Shown here: positions 8,103 through 17,817 of the stretch, in pieces | Layout: each line of letters begins with the position of its first letter | Numbering within the stretch: position 1 is the stretch's first letter | DNA from: Flavobacteriaceae bacterium | GTDB lineage: Bacteria; Bacteroidota; Bacteroidia; Flavobacteriales; Flavobacteriaceae | NCBI GenBank assembly: GCA_028277085.1 | Contig: JANQHL010000170.1 | Span: forward strand, 1 to 38,989 | DNA: 38,989 nucleotides | Reading direction: 5' to 3' | Translations under genes and position numbers: made by a program | The notes under the pieces: generated by a model | Told to the model about the DNA's origin: nothing | Database searches by the model: none | Seen by the model: only the letters and a program-made list of their open reading frames with translations

Positions 8103-10499
8103 TTATTCGGTTCGTAAACTTCTTACCGGGTTCGATTTTGCTGTTTTAAGCGCTTGAAAGCTTACGGTGATCACAGTTACAAACAAAGCCCCAAAAATGG
8201 CTGCTGCATAAATTGACCAAGACAGGTCAATCCTGTAGGAATAGTTCTGTAACCATTCGCTCATCACATAGGAAGCAATTGGTACGGCCATCAAGCAGGA
8301 AATTAGGATTAAGACTACAAAGTCTTTAGACAGCAGTTTCCAAACGTTCATTGCTGTGGCGCCTAAAACCTTTCGTATTCCTATTTCCTTTGTTCTACGT
8401 TCTGCAACATACGCCGCTAACCCGAAGAGTCCAAGGCAGCTGATAAAAATGGCAAGCGCGGTAAAAACCCCTGCTAAATCAGCAATACGTTCCTCAGATT
8501 GAAACTTTACTGCATATTGATCGTCCACAAATTGATAATCAAAAGGCAGGTTGGGGAAATGCCGTTTAAATATGGTCTCAACTGCTGCAAGATTTTCAGC
8601 AGTGCTCTTTTGTGGATTTAACCTGAGATTATAAAAATTAGCGACACCAAATTTATCAAAGGCATACACACCTTGTGTCACAGGTTCAAATGGGGATTGC
8701 ACAACAACATCTTCTATTACTCCAATGATTTTCAAAGGAGGATTCGGATTTTCAACATTGGTATCCCTTAAGTATTTGCCTATGGGATTAGTGAAGCCCA
8801 TATATTTCATGGCTGCCTTATTGATTAGCACGGTATTGGAATCTGTTGCCATTTCCCTGGAGAAATCCCTTCCCATAATGATGTCCAGATCAAGAGAACT
8901 TGCATATTCCGGGGAAACCAGGGTAAAAGCTAAACTCACTTGAAAATCCTCAGGTTTCCCATCCCAGGTAAAACTACCAGTCCTTGACCATATTTCGGTT
9001 GTTGGCGCACTGGAGGTAGACATCTCAGTAACTGCCCGGGATGCAATGAGTTCACTTCGCATAATGTCTTTTTTTAAGGCGAACTCAGGACCAGTAGCCG
9101 GGAGCTGAATTAGCCCTTCCTTGTCGTATCCAATGGGGCGGTTCTTGGCAAAACGGATTTGTTGAAGCACCACAAGGGTTCCTATGATGAAAGCGACTGA
9201 GGCTGTAAATTGTACCACTACCAAGACCTTCCGTGGCAGTATGGAAAGTGGCCCAAACTTAAGAGTGCCTTTTAGGGCTTCTACTGGTTTAAATGACGAA
9301 AGGTAGAGCGCCGGATAGCTTCCGGAGAGCAGGGCAGTAATGGAAACAAAAACTAGTGAAGCTATCCAAAATAAAGTGTTGTACAACGGAAATTGCATCT
9401 CTTTTCGTGACAGTTCGTTAAAGTCTCCCAGGAAAACCAAAACCAGAATTATTGCTAGCAGGAAGGACACCAGCGTCACCAAAAAGGCTTCTCCTAGGAA
9501 CTGATTTATCAAATGCCCCCTATTGGAACCGATGGTTTTTCGAAGCCCAACTTCTTTGGCCCTTTTTTCCGAACGCGCTGTGCTAAGGTTCATAAAATTG
9601 ATACAGGCCAGTATTAATACAAGAATGCCTATTATGGCAAATAATCTTACGTAAGTTATACGCCCTCCAGCCTGGCGGCCCTCTTCAAAATTATTTCGCA
9701 GATACCAATCCTTCATAGGAAATAAGAAAAGTTCAGGATTGCTTTGAGCTTCAGGGAGTTGATTCTTCTTGGCGTCTTTGATTTTGGTGGTGACCTCTTC
9801 CATGGTCATGTTATCAGCAAGCTGTACCAATAGCTGAAACGAGTTGTTATTCCAATCATCTCTTGCCGCTGTCACCCATTCACGCCAGGCCACGTAGCGT
9901 TCCCATGGTATTAAAAAGCCAAGTCCGTGGAAGGAGTTATTGAAAGGGATATCCTCATAAACTCCTGTCACGGTTGCATCAAATTCGTTATTCACTCGAA
10001 CGACTTTTCCAATGGGATCTCCTGATCCAAACAATGCCAAAGCAGTGGATTGATCCAACATAATGGCATCGATGTCCTGAAGGCCGTTTTGTTGGCCATG
10101 TATCATTCTGAGATCTAACATTTGCGTGATACCAGCTTGTACGGAATTCCCAACTCGCGAAATGATTTTATCTTCGAAGGCAAGGCTTTGTGTCCACTCC
10201 CAAGAAGCCATTACAATATGCTTGAAAAGATCACCGTACTGCTCCCGGAGTACAAATTCTAAGGGCCTCGGAACAGCATTTCCGGTTTCGATGACACCAT
10301 TTCTTGTCCGATTTTGATAAACCTGTGCAATTTGACCCTTATTTTCAAAGTACTGATCGTAGGTCACCTCGTCGGCAACCCATAGTCCGATCAATAGTGC
10401 AACGGCCATCCCAATCGCTAATCCCCCGATGTTGATGAAGGAAAACAGTTTGTTCTTTTTAAGACTCCGCAGGGCAATCTTTAAATAATTTCTTACCAT
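8103..10499 (-). CDS. P5: duplicated FtsX/MacB-type ABC permease, 798 aa
   Basis: Full-length member with the usual eight predicted membrane segments and two periplasmic domains. It belongs to a clear sub-group with P11 and, less closely, P10. All three have NRPIGYD(K/R)E after segment 5 and QSP(F/Y)(E/D) in the second periplasmic domain. P5 and P11 also share SSAPTT/SSSPTT, VSPEYAS and NFYNLRLNP/SYYNLRLNP. The first coupling motif is KEVGLRKTIGSN and the second KEIGIRKVLGAT. The C-terminus is NPVRSLRTE. P5 is separated from P10/P11 by four to five unrelated permeases, so duplication was not simply adjacent or the array was rearranged later. The start ATG is preceded by an A-rich leader, AATCAAAACAACG. 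Confidence 0.93.
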   Translation of the reverse strand: MVRNYLKIALRSLKKNKLFSFINIGGLAIGMAVALLIGLWVADEVTYDQYFENKGQIAQVYQNRTRNGVIETGNAVPRPLEFVLREQYGDLFKHIVMASWEWTQSLAFEDKIISRVGNSVQAGITQMLDLRMIHGQQNGLQDIDAIMLDQSTALALFGSGDPIGKVVRVNNEFDATVTGVYEDIPFNNSFHGLGFLIPWERYVAWREWVTAARDDWNNNSFQLLVQLADNMTMEEVTTKIKDAKKNQLPEAQSNPELFLFPMKDWYLRNNFEEGRQAGGRITYVRLFAIIGILVLILACINFMNLSTARSEKRAKEVGLRKTIGSNRGHLINQFLGEAFLVTLVSFLLAIILVLVFLGDFNELSRKEMQFPLYNTLFWIASLVFVSITALLSGSYPALYLSSFKPVEALKGTLKFGPLSILPRKVLVVVQFTASVAFIIGTLVVLQQIRFAKNRPIGYDKEGLIQLPATGPEFALKKDIMRSELIASRAVTEMSTSSAPTTEIWSRTGSFTWDGKPEDFQVSLAFTLVSPEYASSLDLDIIMGRDFSREMATDSNTVLINKAAMKYMGFTNPIGKYLRDTNVENPNPPLKIIGVIEDVVVQSPFEPVTQGVYAFDKFGVANFYNLRLNPQKSTAENLAAVETIFKRHFPNLPFDYQFVDDQYAVKFQSEERIADLAGVFTALAIFISCLGLFGLAAYVAERRTKEIGIRKVLGATAMNVWKLLSKDFVVLILISCLMAVPIASYVMSEWLQNYSYRIDLSWSIYAAAIFGALFVTVITVSFQALKTAKSNPVRSLRTE

Positions 10500-10524
10500 G
10501 ATCTCGTTGTTTTGATTGATGAGG

Positions 10525-12894
10525 TTATTCTGTCCGGAGACTTTTGACTGGATTGGTCATAGCTGCACTTATCGATTTAAAACTGACGGTTAACAGTGCT
10601 ATTGCGATTACTACACTTCCTGCTAACCCAAAAGCCCACCACGGCATATCAACACGATATTCATAATTCGTTAGCCATTTATCCATAAAATACCAGGCAA
10701 CAGGAAGGCCAATTACAATGCCCACAACCACCAACTTCAGAAAATCTTTTATTAAAAGACGCGTAATCTTACTCACTGAAGCACCAAGTACTTTTCGTAT
10801 CCCAATTTCCTTTACCCGTAACTGGGCCGAAAATATGACGAGGCCGAACAACCCCAGACATGAGATAAATATTGCCATGAACGAAAAGTACTGGGAGAGT
10901 TTAAAAAAAATGGTCTCACTTCTATACATATCATCGTACCATGCATCGGAAAAGAAATGCCCGAATGGCACTTCAGGAAATATTTCGGTATACAAATTTT
11001 CCAAAGCTTCTACCGTTTGTATACCATTTGCAGGGCTGATACGTACCAAAACAGCCCCCCTGTTCAGATGTTCGCCATTGCGGATAATCAATGGTGGAAT
11101 TGTAGATTTTAGGGTATTAATGGGAAAGTCTTTCATCACTCCAATGATCTCGCCTTCCCTGCCCCACATGGCCAGGGGTTTGCCTATAGGATCTTTTAAC
11201 CCCATTATTTTTAAGGCGGTTTCATTAAGGATGTAGCCCGAGTTATCGGCAACACGGTTCGTAGAAAAATCGGTTCCCATAAGCAATTCGGTGCCCCAAG
11301 CCTTTGCAAAATCCGATCCCACGGCCATACTTTTAAATATCGTTGGATCGTTTTCGGGTTTACCTGTCCAGACCACATCGTCAAAACCATTCGAAAACTG
11401 CATGGGTCCTATATCAGTAATAGACATGGATTCTACTCCGGGAAGTTGTAATGCTCTTTGTTTTAGTCCGGTAAAAGTGCGCGTAGAGTCACCTTGAAAA
11501 AGAAAAAGGACAACATTGTGACGGTCAAAACCAAGGTTTTCATTCTGTATAAAATGGATTTGGCGGGATGTAATGAGCATTCCCGAAATCAGGATGATGG
11601 TCAAGGCAAATTGAAAAACCACTAACCCCTTGCGGATCCATCTCGAACTGGCATTAGCATTCCTGTTATTTTTGAAAATGTCTATCGCTTTAAAAGAGGA
11701 AAGCACGAATGCCGGGTAACTCCCGGATACAAATCCTGTTAACAAGGTAATACCAAGAATGCTCAACCAAGACAATGGTGAGAGACGTAAAAGGTCTAAA
11801 TCCTTTCCAGCGAGTTCATTAAACAGGGGTAAAACAAGTGCAACCAGCACTAATGCTAAAAGGGTACTCATGAAGGAAAGTAGCAACGCCTCTCCCAAAA
11901 ATTGGGAGATCAAACTTCCTTTCTTTGCACCCAGAGATTTCCGCACCCCAACTTCCTTGGCCCTTTTTAACGAACCTGCAGAAGCCAAGTTCATAAAGTT
12001 GATACAGGCAATTAATAGAACGAAAAACGCGATAAATCCAAAAATGCGCACATTCTCGATACGACCACCGGAAATAATGCCGTTCTCAAAATTGTTATTT
12101 AAATAACTCTTCCCAAAAGGTTGTAGCCCTAGCTCTGCCGTAAAATTGGAATCTTCTTCCGTTCTATAGGGCATAAGAAAATCCTTGATTTTGGCATCTA
12201 CGGTTGTGACATCGGTATTTTCTTTAAGCATAATGTACGTAAGCGGGCCACTATTGGTAATGTCGGTTGCCCAGCTATGTTCTTCAAGGAAGATATCCCA
12301 GTGCAGGAAAAAATCACCTTTCTTGGAACTTGCCGGGCTAGCATCCTTAAACACAGCAGATATCTTTAGCGGGCGGCTGTTCTCATAGAGAATCGATTTG
12401 CCAATAGCATTTTTGGCACTTCCAAAAAACAGCTGTGCCATTTCTTCAGAAATAGCCACATTATCAGGAGAATCCATTGCCGATAGCACAGTCCCTTCCA
12501 AGAAGTCGTACGAAAACATCTCAAAATAGTCTTCACCAACATAAAACCCTTCTTGCCGAAAAATTTTATCATCCACAGTAAATGTTCGGGTATCTCTCCA
12601 AGTCATGGGGGAAGCTTTATCAACTTCAGGAATCTTGTTTTTAAGTTCCCTGTAAAGTAGTGCCGGGGTGAAGTAGCCTGCATCTATTCTCCCTTCAAAG
12701 ATTTGTTTTTGATACACCGAGTACAGAAGGTCTATGTTTTTGTGATATTTATCAATGGCCAGTTCGTCAGAAGCCCACAGATAAATCAAGAGACTACATA
12801 ACAGGCCGGTTGCCAATCCAACGACATTCAAAATTGAGAACACCTTGTTCTTTATGATGTTCCGCCAAGCGGTTTTTAAGTGATTCTTTATCAT
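10525..12894 (-). CDS. P6: duplicated FtsX/MacB-type ABC permease, 789 aa
   Basis: The ORF track starts at 12954, but I choose the ATG at 12894 because the protein then begins MIKNHLKTAWRNIIKNK, matching the family N-terminus. The extra 20 residues (with ACLPAGRAK) are only a translation of the palindromic repeat in the gap. Membrane segment 1 follows at about residues 17-40. The GGRIENVRIF stretch precedes segment 2, and the coupling motifs are KEVGVRKSLGAK and KEIGIRKVLGAS. The C-terminus NPVKSLRTE is the commonest form in the array. The gap from the P7 stop to this start is 71 bp because of the repeat insertion. The role is assigned by family: an ABC permease with the pump's mechanotransmission-type fold; cargo unknown. 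Confidence 0.92.
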   Translation of the reverse strand: MIKNHLKTAWRNIIKNKVFSILNVVGLATGLLCSLLIYLWASDELAIDKYHKNIDLLYSVYQKQIFEGRIDAGYFTPALLYRELKNKIPEVDKASPMTWRDTRTFTVDDKIFRQEGFYVGEDYFEMFSYDFLEGTVLSAMDSPDNVAISEEMAQLFFGSAKNAIGKSILYENSRPLKISAVFKDASPASSKKGDFFLHWDIFLEEHSWATDITNSGPLTYIMLKENTDVTTVDAKIKDFLMPYRTEEDSNFTAELGLQPFGKSYLNNNFENGIISGGRIENVRIFGFIAFFVLLIACINFMNLASAGSLKRAKEVGVRKSLGAKKGSLISQFLGEALLLSFMSTLLALVLVALVLPLFNELAGKDLDLLRLSPLSWLSILGITLLTGFVSGSYPAFVLSSFKAIDIFKNNRNANASSRWIRKGLVVFQFALTIILISGMLITSRQIHFIQNENLGFDRHNVVLFLFQGDSTRTFTGLKQRALQLPGVESMSITDIGPMQFSNGFDDVVWTGKPENDPTIFKSMAVGSDFAKAWGTELLMGTDFSTNRVADNSGYILNETALKIMGLKDPIGKPLAMWGREGEIIGVMKDFPINTLKSTIPPLIIRNGEHLNRGAVLVRISPANGIQTVEALENLYTEIFPEVPFGHFFSDAWYDDMYRSETIFFKLSQYFSFMAIFISCLGLFGLVIFSAQLRVKEIGIRKVLGASVSKITRLLIKDFLKLVVVGIVIGLPVAWYFMDKWLTNYEYRVDMPWWAFGLAGSVVIAIALLTVSFKSISAAMTNPVKSLRTE

Positions 12895-12918
12895 GAAGTC
12901 GTTTTTTAATGCTTTGGC

Positions 12919-12938
12919 CCTGCCTGCCGGCAGGCAGG
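12919..12938. repeat. 20-bp perfect palindrome of flavobacterial intergenic repeat type
   Basis: CCTGCCTGCCGGCAGGCAGG is a perfect inverted repeat centred between 12928 and 12929, followed by a further CAGG. It is GC-rich against an AT-rich background and lies in the P7-P6 gap, inside the 5' extension of the P6 ORF. I recall similar palindromes being dispersed in many Flavobacteriaceae genomes, where they often appear as spurious LPAGR peptides in ORF calls. In RNA it would form a strong hairpin between two permease genes, so it may affect transcript stability or termination; that is inference. No T run follows it on the minus strand, so it is not a classical intrinsic terminator. Confidence 0.85.
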
Positions 12939-12965
12939 CAGGTACGTTCAGCATAAGTTGCTATT

Positions 12966-15335
12966 TTATTCCGTTCTCAGACTTTTTACTGGATTAACAA
13001 CAGCTGCACGAATAGTCTGAAAACTAATTGTTATAAGGGCAATCCCAATAGTAAGTATTCCTGAAAAAACAAAAATCCAGCCCGAGATCTCAATTCTATA
13101 GGTAAAATCAGCAAGCCAGTTTTGCATGAGGTAGTACGCCACTGGGGATGCTACCAACACCGCCAGGGCAACTAGCTTCAAAAAGTCTTTAGAAATTAGT
13201 GAAGTAATACTTTTAACACTGGCGCCGAGTACTTTTCGAATCCCAATTTCCTTGGTGCGTTGCTTGGCTACAAATGAAGCTAAGCCGAAAAGCCCCAAAC
13301 AAGATACCAGTATGGATATCCATGCAAAATAATAGGTCAACTTACCCGTAAGGACTTCGGTTTGGTAGAGAGCAGCATACTCCTGATCTAAGAACTCGTA
13401 GTGTAACGGCAGGTCAGGCATCACTTTTTGGAAGATACCATCTAGTGCAGCTAGTCCGTCCTGGGTCTTGCCCTCCTTGAATTTAACGAACATGCTGCCT
13501 GCATCATTAGGATCCAAGAAGAACACAGTGGGTTGTATAGGCTCGTAAAGTGATGTGTTATGAAAATCCTTGACTACCCCTATAATTTGCCGTTGACTTC
13601 CCCACACCTGGATTGTTTTTCCAACGGGATCAGTTAATCCCATAATTGCGGCAGCCTTTTGGTTGATGACCACATTTACAGTATCTATACTTGCCTCTCG
13701 GTAATAATTACCTTCGGCAAGGGGTACATTAAACACTTCGGGAAAATTGTGAGCCGTCCACAACAGCGCAAATTCAATATTCTCCTGGTCTACGGTTTTC
13801 TTTGGCCAGACAACACCACTTGACGAGGCCCTTATATCTAAAGGAGAAGGTCCTACCAAGGTCACATCTTCTACTGTATTTTTGGATAACAGCTCGTTTC
13901 GAAGCACATCGTATTTATCTGTGAGCGCCTGATCTTGATGAATGGAAACAATATTGCTACGGGCAATACCTAAGTCTTTTGTATTGATGTAATCTACTTG
14001 CAGCTTTACGATTACAGCTGCCACAATAAGCAGAATGGTCAGTCCAAATTGAAACACTACCAACCCTTTTCGAAAAGAAGCAGCACCTTTCCTTTCTCGC
14101 CCATTTCCTTTAAGTGCTTTGATCGGTTGGAATGAAGAGATTATAAAAGCAGGATAGCCTCCGGAGAAGAGGGTAGTTAACAGAAAAAGTAAAAGCAGCG
14201 CAACCCAAATAGTAGGTGTTGCTAAATTGGCCTGGAGATTTTTACCAACAAAATTGCTAATACCGGGTAGAAGCAACAAGCTGGAGACGATAGCCACGAT
14301 AAACGCAATAGCCGTGATAATACCGGTTTCCGTAAAGAATTGAGTGATCAACACCTTTTTTTGAGCGCCTATTACTTTTCGGACTCCTATCTCCGCAGCA
14401 CGTTTGGTGGCTGAAACAGTAGAAAGGTTCACAAAATTAATACAGGACACAAGTAACAGAAAGATTGCAGCTATGGTGAAGATGCGTACATATTCTATGC
14501 GACCGCCAGCAACCTTTGCCTGTTCGTCAAACTTCCCATAGAGATAACTATCGGAGAATTTCTGCAAAAAACACCCCTCTTTGTTCTCCCCACGGATGTT
14601 TTCCTGAAAGAGTTTGTTGAGTTTTTCAGATACCAGGGTTGGGTTTGCGCCATCTTTTAGAAGTAAAACACCTTGCATACCGTTATTTCCCCAATCCATC
14701 ATCCATTCATTGTCATTGAGGTATTTTTGAAAACTGTAGTAAAAATCATTTTGGATGGATGAGGTGGCAGGCAGATTCTGAAAGATAGCTTCTACAGTAA
14801 AGTCGCCATTATCCAAAATATGAATGCTCTTACCAATAGCTTCATTAGGCCAGGAAGCCCCCCATATCCGTTCTGCTAAACGCTCTGAGATGGCAATGGC
14901 TTCTGGTTTTTGATCCAGCTGTCCAATATCACCCTGTAGGATTGGAAAAGAAAATCCTGAAAAATAATCGGCATTGGCAAACGTTCCGGTTGCCCTGTAG
15001 TCAACGTTTTCAACCTTTAGATTGTCCTCAAAGGAAAAACCGACGGTAAGGTATTTTTCTACCTCGGGTAGTTGCTCCCTAGCGGCTTTCAGCAAGGGAT
15101 AGGCAGAGTTCTGGTAAACGTCAAAGACCCCTTCTTCCAGTGGAATAGTTCGTTTTACAAGGAATAACTGATCCTTATTTTCATGGAACTTATCTGTACT
15201 TAGCTCGTTACGTATCCATAAGAGCATCAGAAAAGAAGCGGTTAAGGCAACAGAGAGGCCAAAGACGTTGATCAAAAAATACCCCCTATTCTTAAGAAGG
15301 CTCCTCCAGGCGATTTTTAGATAGTTCTTAAACAT
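12966..15335 (-). CDS. P7: duplicated FtsX/MacB-type ABC permease, 789 aa
   Basis: Full-length member starting MFKNYLKIAWRSLLKNRG, with membrane segment 1 at about residues 18-42. GGRIEYVRIF precedes segment 2 (FTIAAIFLLLVSCINFVNL). The coupling motifs are AEIGVRKVIGAQ and KEIGIRKVLGAS. The SGGYPAFIISSFQPIKALKG stretch after segment 4 is the typical end of the first FtsX half. P6 and P7 have the same length after start correction and look like a related pair, together with P3. The C-terminus is NPVKSLRTE. Its leader contains the recurrent A-rich element AATCAAAAAAC before the ATG. It lies 17 bp downstream of P8. Substrate unknown. Confidence 0.93.
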   Translation of the reverse strand: MFKNYLKIAWRSLLKNRGYFLINVFGLSVALTASFLMLLWIRNELSTDKFHENKDQLFLVKRTIPLEEGVFDVYQNSAYPLLKAAREQLPEVEKYLTVGFSFEDNLKVENVDYRATGTFANADYFSGFSFPILQGDIGQLDQKPEAIAISERLAERIWGASWPNEAIGKSIHILDNGDFTVEAIFQNLPATSSIQNDFYYSFQKYLNDNEWMMDWGNNGMQGVLLLKDGANPTLVSEKLNKLFQENIRGENKEGCFLQKFSDSYLYGKFDEQAKVAGGRIEYVRIFTIAAIFLLLVSCINFVNLSTVSATKRAAEIGVRKVIGAQKKVLITQFFTETGIITAIAFIVAIVSSLLLLPGISNFVGKNLQANLATPTIWVALLLLFLLTTLFSGGYPAFIISSFQPIKALKGNGRERKGAASFRKGLVVFQFGLTILLIVAAVIVKLQVDYINTKDLGIARSNIVSIHQDQALTDKYDVLRNELLSKNTVEDVTLVGPSPLDIRASSSGVVWPKKTVDQENIEFALLWTAHNFPEVFNVPLAEGNYYREASIDTVNVVINQKAAAIMGLTDPVGKTIQVWGSQRQIIGVVKDFHNTSLYEPIQPTVFFLDPNDAGSMFVKFKEGKTQDGLAALDGIFQKVMPDLPLHYEFLDQEYAALYQTEVLTGKLTYYFAWISILVSCLGLFGLASFVAKQRTKEIGIRKVLGASVKSITSLISKDFLKLVALAVLVASPVAYYLMQNWLADFTYRIEISGWIFVFSGILTIGIALITISFQTIRAAVVNPVKSLRTE

Positions 15336-15352
15336 GAAAATTTGTTTTTTGA

Positions 15353-17776
15353 TTATTCGCTTCTCAGAACTTCAACAGGATTCGTTGAGGCTGCCTTAAA
15401 GCTCTGCCAGCCCACGGTTATTATAGCAATTGCTAAAGCGGTACTTCCTGCTGATGCAAACACCCACCAATGAATAGTTGTTTTGTAGGCAAAGTCTTCC
15501 AGCCATTTGCTCATCATCCACCATCCGATGGGAGTAGCAATTGCGATTGCAACCAAAACCAGTTTGAGAAAACCTGAGGTCAACAAACGCACTATTCCCT
15601 GAGTCGAGGAACCTAGCACTTTACGAATACCAATTTCCTTAAGACGTTGTGCTGTGGTCAAAGTGGTTATGGCCAGTAAACCCAAACAGGCGATGAGAAT
15701 GGCGATTACTGAAAAATACCTAAACAACGAACCGATGAGGGATTCTCTTAGATATAACCTTTCGAACGCTTCGTCTAAAAAAAAGAATTCAAAAGGCCTA
15801 TTTGGTGCAAATGCCTTGATTTCCTTCTCAATCTGTATCAATGTTTCGGTAATATTGGTCCCTGAAAGCTGTACCAAAATATTGTCGGTAAAATAACTTT
15901 CCGGAGTAATGGTGAGGATCAAGGGTTGGATTTCATCATGTAAGGACTGAATATGAAAATCTTTAACCACCCCAATTAGATTGCCCTTCTTTTGACCGGA
16001 GGAAGAAATACCTTCCATGGTAATCTTTACTTCGTCTACTTCGTCAATCCCAAACTTGGCCGCTGCAGTTTCATTCATAACGAAAGCCATCGTAGAATCT
16101 GTCCCATGTTCTGAAGAAAAACCCCTTCCTTTTACAACGGTCATATCCAGCGTGGGGATTATGCTCTCATCCACCATTAGTGTGTTTGCGTTGGCTTTTA
16201 TTACCTGGCCTTTATAGTTAACTGCGGTTTTAAAATCATAAAAACCCCTTTCCCAGGGGAAATTTGAAATTGCCGAAATTGCGTTTACACCATTTACCGC
16301 CAGGATTTTTTCTTTAACCGCACCAAAGCGGTTTTGAATGGCATCGTCGCGAACGGGGATCACAAGTATCTGACGCTGTTGTATCCCCAAATTCTTGTTT
16401 TTGATGTATTGCAATTGGGATTGCATTATTACTGTTGAAATGATAAGGGTAACAGCAATAACAAATTGGAAGACCAGTAATGAAGATTGGACGGAAGATG
16501 TTTTTTTGCCTTTGAAAATGGATCCGCTTTTTCCTTTCAAAAAAGCAATGGGTTTAAACTTTGAAATCACTAACAAGGGGATTGAGGAAATCAGCAGACC
16601 AATTAGAAGTAATATGGCCATTATATAAAAGAGCAAACCATCCAAAAGAATAGGCATAAGCTCCAGGCGTGTACCCATAATTGCATTGAATACGGGAATG
16701 AACAGAGTACACCAACCGACAGCTATCAGCAGGGATACGAATAGAAAAGAAAGACTTTCGAGTAGTGTTTGCCTCCAAATATTGCTGTTTTGTGCACCTA
16801 ATACTTTTTGAATTCCGACGGTTTTAAGGTGTAGCACAATTTTTGCGAGGAATAAATTGATAAAGTTGAACGCTGCAACTAATAGAATTACAATACCTAC
16901 CCCAATGAACAGGTAAAGCACACTTTTTTTGATAGTGGGATGAAGTTGATTTTCTAAATCTGAAAAGTGAATTTCCTTGAGGTTCTGAATTGAATGCGAG
17001 CGGGTTTGAGCAACATTTTCCGGAAGAATATCGGTTTCCAGGGATTTGATGTTGTGCACAATATCCTGTGATTTGACCTTTGAACTAAACTTTATGAAGC
17101 TGTAAACAGGAGGATAATACCATGTATTGCTTAGATCTGCTATCCAGGAGCCAATGATAGTTTCTGCAGCCTTCATGGGGACAATAAAATCAAATTCCAA
17201 ACTGGATTGCTCGGGGAGGTCTGCAATCACTCCCGCAATAGTAAAGACATGGTTTTCTTCTACCTGGAGTACTTTACCCAGAACATTTTCATCTCCAAAA
17301 TATTTTCGTGCAATCGTCTCTGTAATCAAAATGTTATTTGGTGCTTCTAAGGCGGTGGCCTTATCCCCTAGGACAAGGGGAAAGGTGAACACATCGAAAA
17401 AGTTAGGATCTACATAAAAAAACCGAGATTCCTGAAAGACGGAAGTGTTTTTGGGATTACCGATGCTTACACTCTGGGGTAGCATACGAACGGTTTCGTT
17501 GGCAAAAGAAAGTTTCGACTCCAGAAGCGGGGCATATGCCATGAATGAGTGGGCAAAATCACGTTTAATTCCATCTTCGGAGATTTCATGGGTTGTGATC
17601 CTATAGATGTTATCGGCATCGGAATGAAACGAGTCATAGCGCAATTCATTATTGACAAACAGGAAAATCACCATGCAGCAGGCTATGGCTACTGAAAGGC
17701 CAAAAAGGTTGATTACGGTATTCATTCGATCTCTTCTTGCGCGACGTAGTATGGCTTTTAACTGATTCTTTATCAT
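15353..17776 (-). CDS. P8: divergent duplicated FtsX/MacB-type ABC permease, 807 aa
   Basis: The ORF track uses a GTG at 17821 that overlaps the P9 stop. I prefer the ATG at 17776, which gives MIKNQLKAILRRARRDR and membrane segment 1 at about residues 20-42, in line with the family. P8 is the most divergent member in the first half. Its first coupling motif reads LKTVGIQKVLGAQ instead of (K/R)E(I/V)G(I/V)(R/K)K, so the conserved acidic residue is lost, and the stretch before segment 2 lacks the GGRI sequence. The second motif is normal (KEIGIRKVLGSS). Its C-terminal end (AYKTT, GWQSFKAA, NPVEVLRSE) is closer to P2 than to its neighbours. The frame is open throughout, so this is variation rather than decay. 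Confidence 0.91.
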   Translation of the reverse strand: MIKNQLKAILRRARRDRMNTVINLFGLSVAIACCMVIFLFVNNELRYDSFHSDADNIYRITTHEISEDGIKRDFAHSFMAYAPLLESKLSFANETVRMLPQSVSIGNPKNTSVFQESRFFYVDPNFFDVFTFPLVLGDKATALEAPNNILITETIARKYFGDENVLGKVLQVEENHVFTIAGVIADLPEQSSLEFDFIVPMKAAETIIGSWIADLSNTWYYPPVYSFIKFSSKVKSQDIVHNIKSLETDILPENVAQTRSHSIQNLKEIHFSDLENQLHPTIKKSVLYLFIGVGIVILLVAAFNFINLFLAKIVLHLKTVGIQKVLGAQNSNIWRQTLLESLSFLFVSLLIAVGWCTLFIPVFNAIMGTRLELMPILLDGLLFYIMAILLLIGLLISSIPLLVISKFKPIAFLKGKSGSIFKGKKTSSVQSSLLVFQFVIAVTLIISTVIMQSQLQYIKNKNLGIQQRQILVIPVRDDAIQNRFGAVKEKILAVNGVNAISAISNFPWERGFYDFKTAVNYKGQVIKANANTLMVDESIIPTLDMTVVKGRGFSSEHGTDSTMAFVMNETAAAKFGIDEVDEVKITMEGISSSGQKKGNLIGVVKDFHIQSLHDEIQPLILTITPESYFTDNILVQLSGTNITETLIQIEKEIKAFAPNRPFEFFFLDEAFERLYLRESLIGSLFRYFSVIAILIACLGLLAITTLTTAQRLKEIGIRKVLGSSTQGIVRLLTSGFLKLVLVAIAIATPIGWWMMSKWLEDFAYKTTIHWWVFASAGSTALAIAIITVGWQSFKAASTNPVEVLRSE

Positions 17777-17817
17777 AAGTGTATTTTTTATGATTTTAAA
17801 CATTTTCGAGATCGTAT

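Noticed and set aside
12895-12954. 20-residue N-terminal extension of P6 in the ORF track
   Set aside because: It only translates the palindromic repeat and gap; the family N-terminus starts at the ATG at 12894.
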